Shown here: in pieces, positions 57,398-64,000 of the stretch
Layout: every line of letters begins with the position of its first letter
How positions within the stretch are numbered: position 1 is the first letter of the stretch
Source of the DNA: Diorhabda sublineata
Lineage: Eukaryota > Arthropoda > Insecta > Coleoptera > Chrysomelidae
Length of the DNA: 64,000 nucleotides
Reading direction: 5' to 3'
Assembly: GCF_026230105.1 (NCBI RefSeq)
Contig: NC_079486.1
Span: 3,100,001-3,164,000, forward strand
The notes under the pieces: model-generated
The model's input: the letters and a program-made list of their open reading frames with translations, nothing else
Databases searched by the model: none
What the model was told of the DNA's origin: nothing
Program-made: the position numbers and the translations under genes

Positions 57398-58338
57398 TCT
57401 TGAGACCCACCGTACTTCACAATGAAGCAGGAATGCTTTTTGCTCATTTCCCATTTGATCACACAGAATAGCAAAAAGTCAGCAAGTTAGCAAGCAACTT
57501 CAGTACTTTCATTAAGTTGATGTGAAAAGTTTTTTTTCAAAACTGTAACTGTGAAATTGAGCGATTTTTTTATTTTCTTTTCAGTGAATGAAACTTCAGA
57601 TTCTACCCTAGAGAGTGTTCTGATCCTTTTTTTAGCTAGCTGTCAATATGAATAGGCGATATGATGCAATTGTAGCTTGTCTATTTTGCTCACCACAAAT
57701 TGATGTTTTCATTAGTGAGTGTGACTTTAAGAATAAGTTCGAATAAGAGGTGAGAATGCTTATCATTTGAACTGAACTTGAATGTTACAATCATACATAA
57801 TTTTGAATTGTATAGGTGTGAAGAAATGGAAAATGGAACCGAAGATACCTACAATATTGAACTCAAACCTGAATGGATGCAATTATGGAAAGAACGTTTG
57901 ATTGGATTGCACAGTAACAAATTGAGAAGTTTCAAAGAAGCATTAAGAAAATGATTGGCAATATTGAAAATTCCACATCAGATAATACTTTCGAATGGCT
58001 AATGAAGATGCTTATAGAATACAAAATGGGGAAAGTGAATTGAATAATAGAGGTAATTATTTAATTACAATAAATATATGTAAAAACTTATGATATACAT
58101 ATTGATTGGTTGATTGTACAATGAATCGACACTGAGGACATACACACAGCTGCCCAAAATTTGTTAAATGAACAATTCACAAAAGTAAAAGTCCTTAAAA
58201 GATACTAGAAGAATATTCACATTGAGAAATCCAAGACATGTACTACTATTACCACACTCACTTTTACACTGTCTGACACCTGTTTCAATGTTCTCCATTA
58301 GTCTCTATGTGTTTTGTACAAAACAAAAAAATATTACC
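57395..58338. repeat. 945-bp block inserted within satellite
   Basis: Nearly identical to 47185-48130. Joins to the satellite are abrupt (CTCTTGAGACCC at the left, AAAAATATTACC at the right). No terminal repeats or convincing target duplication is seen. Contains hAT and host-gene pieces (LKPEWMQLWKERLIGLHSNK at 57860-57925). Confidence 0.75.
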
Positions 58339-58339
58339 A

Positions 58340-59487
58340 TCCGCAAAGTCCAAAAGTCAAATTAAACACGATTCTATAGACATATAAATCTATTTCAACA
58401 AATCGCCAAACTAAAATACGATTCTTTAGTTAATAGCGCCCCCTACCGGCCAGACGCCAAATTAAGCACAGTTCCATAAACAAAAGCGCCTCTCGCTAGC
58501 AAAACGCAAAATTAAATACGATTCTGTAGACATCAGTGACCTCTGCCGGCCAGACGCCAAACTAAACAAGATTCCATAGACACTAGTGCCTCCCACTAGT
58601 CAAAAGTCAAATTAAACACGATTCTATAGACATATAAATCTATTTCAACAAATCGCCAAACTAAAATACGATTCTATAGTTACTAGCGCCCCCTACCGGC
58701 CAGACGCCAAATTAAGCACGGTTCCATAAACAAAAGCGCCTCTCGCTAGCAAAACGCCAAATTAAATACGATTCTGTAGACACCAGCGACCTCTGCCGGC
58801 CAGACGCCAAACTAAACAAGATTCCATAGACACTAGCGCCTCCCGCTAGCCAAACGTCAAATTAAACACGTTTCTATTGACCGATCGCCAAACTAACCAA
58901 ACACGAACTTACGCCATCTGGCGAGGAATAGTCAAACTGGAAGTACCTAGCGGCTGCAAGTTGATCTTGATAAAAATACTATTTGTGTTCGATTTCTATA
59001 CACACCAGCTCCTCCTGTCGGTCAGACGCCAAACTAGACCCGATTCTATAGACACTAGCGCCCTCTGCCGGCCGGACGTCAAACTAAACACGATTCTATA
59101 CACACTACCGCCCTCTGCCGTCCAAACGATAAACTAAAACACGAACTAGCGCCATCTAGCGAGGAATAGTCGAACTGAAAGTACTTAGCGGCCGCAAGTT
59201 AAACTAAATAAAAATTCTCTTTGTGTTCAATTTCTATACACACTAGCGCCCCCGCCAATTAGACACCAAACTAAATACGGTTCCATAGACGCCAAACTAA
59301 ACAAGGTTCCATAGACACAAGCGCCTCCTGCCGGTCAAACGCCAAATTAAATACGATTCCATAGACAGTAGAGCCCCTGCCGGCCAGACGCCAAACTAAA
59401 CACGGTTCCATAGACACTAGCGCACCCTGCTGGCCAGATGCCTAATTAAATTCAATTCTATAGACACTAGCGCCTCCCGCCAGCCAG
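58340..59487. repeat. 50-bp satellite, right arm, main array
   Basis: About 20 units in the opposite orientation to 15605-16436. A higher-order copy is visible: 58340-58580 and 58590-58850 share the same order of variant units. The non-satellite insert with GCCATCTGGCG (58912-58990) matches the left array. Confidence 0.8.
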
Positions 59488-59765
59488 ATATTGTCATTCG
59501 TTTTCTTAATGCTTATTTGACACTTCACAATTTGTCACTATGCAATCCAATCAACCGTTTATTCTATAATTATATCCATTCAGATTTGAGATCATTATTG
59601 AAGGTATCTACGACTCCATTTTCCAATTCTTCTTCATACTTATTCAATTCGAAATTATGTATGATTGTACCATTCAAGTCCAGAAAGAAATCATGCTCAT
59701 ATACGTTTCAAACGATAAGCATTCTTACTTCTTTTCAGCATCATTTTCCTCATCATGGCTCTTCA
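59488..59765 (-). pseudogene. unidentified host-gene fragment, copy 7
   Basis: Same orientation as 24230-24490. Minus-strand reading shows the YEEELENGVVD exon start and KSHDEENDAEKK before a GTAAG donor. Frame broken. Confidence 0.4.
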
Positions 59766-62190
59766 CATTACTACAAATATATAATAATAATAATTTGTTC
59801 GTGAGCTAAGTGATTTTTAAAATATTTATTTTGCCAATCTATTACGAGATTTAAGTATATTAAATAAATCATTAAAATTTAGAAGAAATTCATCTGTAGT
59901 ACCTGCATTATGGAAATATGTATTAATATCTGTTCTCGATAAATAAAGAGGAACAGCTGCTCAATAACCATCACAAAAAGCCGTTACATTGTTTCCACCT
60001 TTACACTGATAAATTTCGCAAATCATGCAACTTGGAATTTCGTCGAAATGGTCCAATTACAACTCTGGTTAGCAAAAAGATATCGAAAAAAATTATATAT
60101 CATTAGAAAATCTACACTCTAGCGATGTTTATAAAAAAACAAAAGCAGCATACCACCTTTACTTTTTTTTAAACGCATGAATTGTTGTAATAATATGAAT
60201 ATTTAAGATATAATACATACTGTGAAAGTTATGAAGTTATAACTTCTTGCATAAGTTAAAATAAGAAGAGACATGAAAATCAGAAACATTGAAGAAAATA
60301 AAGTGAATTATTGAAGAAATGAGTCATTTTAGAAAATATCTTGTTTAACAATTTAAAAATTTTCTAAGTAAAATTGGGTTGGATGTCAGTAATTTACAAA
60401 AAGTTTTTGTCATAATAGTACAGCAAGTCAGCAATGTAAAAAATGAGATCAGGATTTGTTATGACAGCTATATATGATAAGGAATCAATCCGATGAGTTT
60501 TAAACATGAAAAAAAAAAGGATTATGATAGAGTGGAGTGATAAACTCCATTTTAATAATGAAAATGATGGATTTTGATCTTCTGCTTTAGAAGATAATCT
60601 ATAAAAAATACATACATAAAAAATAGATACCTTCCATAGGACAGTTGTAAGCCTACATTTTGATGTTTAGGACTTGTTTTGAAAAGAATACTGTTCCCTT
60701 TTCGTTCTCTCAACGTTTTTGCTTCCATTAGAATGACTTGATAACAATATACTTTCAACTGGTTGTTGAGAAGCTAAAAAAATAAAACAAAAGTGTGTGG
60801 GTATGTATCAGTAGAAATGGCATTACCTCACCCAATTCAAACAAACATGTTTCTTCAATAATCAACAACTCTAAAATACCTTTGACATGGAGTGCAATAA
60901 ACCATTAAGTTGCATTACAATGTATTCGCTAAGCTAAATTTACACTCAACCAAGTCATATGCATACAGGACTTTTCAGGAAAATTCTTCATTACTCATTC
61001 AGTTTCATTGGCAGATATAGTGTTGAATTTGTACAAAGTGATGAAATGGTAAGTGACTTGAAAGTTCTTATTCAAAAACTGGTAAGACAATAATTTGAAA
61101 TAATGATGGAAACATGACATTGCTAAATTTATTTTTTTCAGACTAGTTTGAGATTTTCAAAGGAAGTCACCTAAAATACTTAACAAAATATATAATTTAA
61201 TATCAAATATTGATGAGCAACTACTAATTATTTTGATTATGAGTAAATTTATTAGAAAAATATTGATATTTAGACAAATATCAACACACTGGCAACATTT
61301 TTCATCAATTCATTGTAAACTACAAGTAACTCATTCTTCACAATTGGGGTGGAGTCTCTTTAAATCAAACCAATCAAAAATTACTCAATATTTTATTTTC
61401 TTACCTCAGAAATATGAATAAAACAAGTAAGATGTGTTAGAACAATACGAGGATCTTTTCTATCATTTATTTATTGTGCAGAAATACCACAGTTCATTTG
61501 AATGATCTTTATCTTGCAATTCCATAAGGTAGGTACTCCAAAACTACTAAAGATCCCCATGTGAATCCATCCAAACGCTCCTATTATATCAATCATTATA
61601 TACAGGTAAATATTAAAAAAAAAATGTGTTGTTGGGGACTGTTTTATCAAATTTCCAAAAATATTTCCTAAATGATAGAATCACTGCAAAAATCTTCAAA
61701 GACGGGTAGATGCTGTTCTCTTGTTGCTACTTCAATAATATAATTCTTTTTTTGTAACTTGACATTCACAGACGTTACACTACAAATTTCCAGGCCCAGT
61801 TCAGATCAAGCTACCATAGCGAAATTAGTAAATATGTTAGAGTACATACAATTCTTTTTTATTAGAGGCAATTTTGGTAAATGAGAAATCACGCTCCTTT
61901 ACCTAAAAATAAATTATTTGTAAACTACTTCCAGTATTGGTGTAGTGCCTATACTAATTATTAAAAAAGATATTCAAACACTTGCCAACACCTTAAAAGC
62001 ATATTCATCAACATAAAACATTGTGTTGTATACGTGAGTATTTTTATCAAATTACTTAGTTAAAGGTATAGAAAATGTGAAAAATAATTGTACATACCTA
62101 CTATAAGAATCAAAATTTTAAAAATTTATACATTTTCAGTCAAAATTTACTTCATTACATAAACTACATTCACTTAATCTTCACGTATAA
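59766..62190. repeat. repeat block H, copy 3
   Basis: Intact version of the block split by the EnSpm element in copy 2, and the inverse of 13005-15590. It keeps the empty EnSpm target (GTAGAAATGGC, 60811-60821). Decayed exon at 61405-61580. Confidence 0.7.
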
Positions 62191-64000
62191 AACTTAAACA
62201 TAAGTAAGTTTTCCAACTAGATACTAATTCCGTTTCTAACATTATAATGAATTCCGAAGTTCCTTTGTTTGAAACTTTGGTTTACTTTGACCTTGGACGT
62301 ATAAAAAACATTAACCCAGCTGGCATGTTTGAATATAACTGAAGCCAACTTACAGTAAACCTCAATGTTGTCAAATTTTACAAATTATTTGTTTATTATC
62401 TGGATGCAGGTTACGTTTCAAAAATATTTATTTATACATCGTAATATTATTAAAAACCAATAAGAATGTGGCTCTAGTTCTCACTAAATTTGGTTAATGG
62501 ACAATATTTCCCACAATTGATCTAAACAAAGATCAAGAAAATAATTTTGGCGAGAATGTTTATGAAAAAATATAAGCTAGGCAACATTGCTATGTAACTG
62601 TATTCATTTATGTTTTTGTTTTATCTAGCATAGAATGTTTGAAAGAAATAATATCAAATACTAGTTTTATTTGAATACAAATTTACTATAGACATGTACC
62701 AACAAATCTTCGAGACAAACATATAGGTTTTTAATGAGGATATGCTTATTTATTATAATTATTAGTCAATTTAAGTCAAAAACAAGATGAAAGTAATGTG
62801 AAAACAAAAAACAAAGGCTAATAGATTAGCCTGGCAAGCAACTTCAGTACTTTCATCAAGTTGAAGTGAAAAGTTTGTTTTATTTAAACTGTAATAGTGA
62901 ATTTGACCGATTTTTTTTGCTTCCTTCTCAGTGAATGAAACTTCAGATTCTAACCTACAGAGTGTTCTGTTCCTTTTTTAGCTATCAACATGAATAGGCG
63001 ATAAGATGCAAATGTAGCTTGTCTATTTTTCTCACCAGAAATTGATGTTTTCGTTATTGAGTTTGACTTTAAGAATTCTTTTTCTTTGTACTGAAAGAAA
63101 TACATATGTTTTTTTTTGTGAAAAGTCTTTACAGTTTTGAAGGTTTCATACTCTCATCAGCAAATACTTCGAAACATAAAACACACTGAGGTAGCAGGTT
63201 GTCATCTGTGTCAGTAACCACAAAAACCATATTTCAAATAATCAGCAATGTACTTATGGTTCGGTTTTGCCTTCTTAGGGACTTCTTTTAAAAATTCTAA
63301 ACTAGCCTAATAAAAATAAGTTTTGCATTGAGATGTTTATTATTATAAATTATTAATAAATGAATTTTGTCTTATCACTTGTTTTTAAATAAGTATTTTT
63401 AAGGCAATTACCATTTAACCAATCTAATCACTTTGTACAAATTAAACATTATATGTGCAAATCGAACTAAACGAGTAATGGAGAACTGTTCTGAAAAGTT
63501 TTGATTGTATGTGACTTGGTTGAGATATTATAGATTATAAGGGAGACTAGCTAAAACGTTCAAATAAGATGTGAGAATGCTTATCGTTTGAAACGTAAAT
63601 GAAAATGATTTCTTTCTGAACTTGATTGATACAATCATACCTAATTTAGAATTGTATAAGTATGGAGAATTGGAAAATGGAGCCGAAGATACCTCCAATA
63701 ATGATCTTTAACTCGAATGGATACAATTATGGAATAAACGTTTGATTGAATGGAAAAGTGTTGATTATTTCATAAAGTACGCGAGGACAATTTGTGTGCT
63801 GCATTTACTACTACCTACTGCTACCACCACACTTACTATGATACTGTCTGACGCCGGTTTCGATGTACTCCTCTAGTTTCTATGTGATTTGTACAAAACA
63901 AACAAAATATTACTACGTATAATTTGATATCAAATGGTTATTTGATTGAATTAGTAACTCACTAAAGGTATTGAAGAAAATATGTAATTTGATCCATTTG
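62191..64000. repeat. repeat block with hAT and host-gene fragments, copy B
   Basis: Parallel to 36776-38400, with a 170-bp segment (62298-62470) missing there; part of that segment is also seen inverted near 50740-50860. hAT remnants (minus) are at 62810-63300 and host-gene pieces (plus) at 63590-64000. The window ends inside it. Confidence 0.65.
62810..63300 (-). pseudogene. hAT (ZBED-like) transposase remnant, copy C
   Basis: Same pieces and lesions as 37184-37700, differing by scattered substitutions; it derives from the same duplication. Confidence 0.65.

Overview
The window is AT-rich eukaryotic DNA, almost certainly from an insect. It holds Ty1/copia elements primed by the internal half of initiator tRNA-Met, RTE-type LINEs, an EnSpm/CACTA transposon with a DUF4806 companion gene, hAT (ZBED-like) and Ty3/gypsy remnants, and one spliced host gene. 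It is a repeat-dense region, perhaps heterochromatic. The species cannot be named from this sequence.

Large-scale layout. Much of the window is the same few blocks repeated in both orientations. About 490-9623 (interrupted by a LINE) is the inverted counterpart of 50046-57197. About 13005-20085 is the inverted counterpart of 53560-62190. Position 1-885 is an almost identical inverted copy of 22157-23033. The blocks 24220-25378 plus 35401-38600 repeat 59490-64000 in the same orientation. A 50-bp satellite lies at the block junctions (15605-16436, 57198-57397, 58340-59487). The blocks carry decayed gypsy pol, hAT pieces, ARL14-effector-type (ARF7EP) ORFs and exon-intron fragments of host genes I cannot name.

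Insertions into these blocks. An RTE LINE sits at 4341-7394 (one in-frame stop). An EnSpm/CACTA transposon occupies 25379-35400. It carries an intact 636-aa transposase and a three-exon DUF4806 gene, and is split by a young copia element (27704-34194), which is itself split by an internally deleted RTE LINE (about 29367-31226). A second copia lies at 39008-43026 on the minus strand, with frameshifts and an RNase H deletion. A very old copia is visible at 45771-47040.

Host gene. 44061-45495 (minus) is a two-exon gene for a CW zinc finger plus PWWP chromatin reader (ZCWPW-like). Its last codons, 3' UTR and polyadenylation signal are duplicated inside the repeat arms at 7400-7640 and 53327-53545.

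I found no CRISPR array, rRNA gene or convincing tRNA gene. The most notable features are the four-level nest of insertions, the two-gene EnSpm element with arrays of ACGT-core motifs, capture of the ZCWPW-like gene end, a shared 5' module in two different RTE LINEs, and many intron-bearing host-gene fragments. I did not find a convincing new defence or regulatory system. All repeat pairings were made by eye and need a self-alignment.
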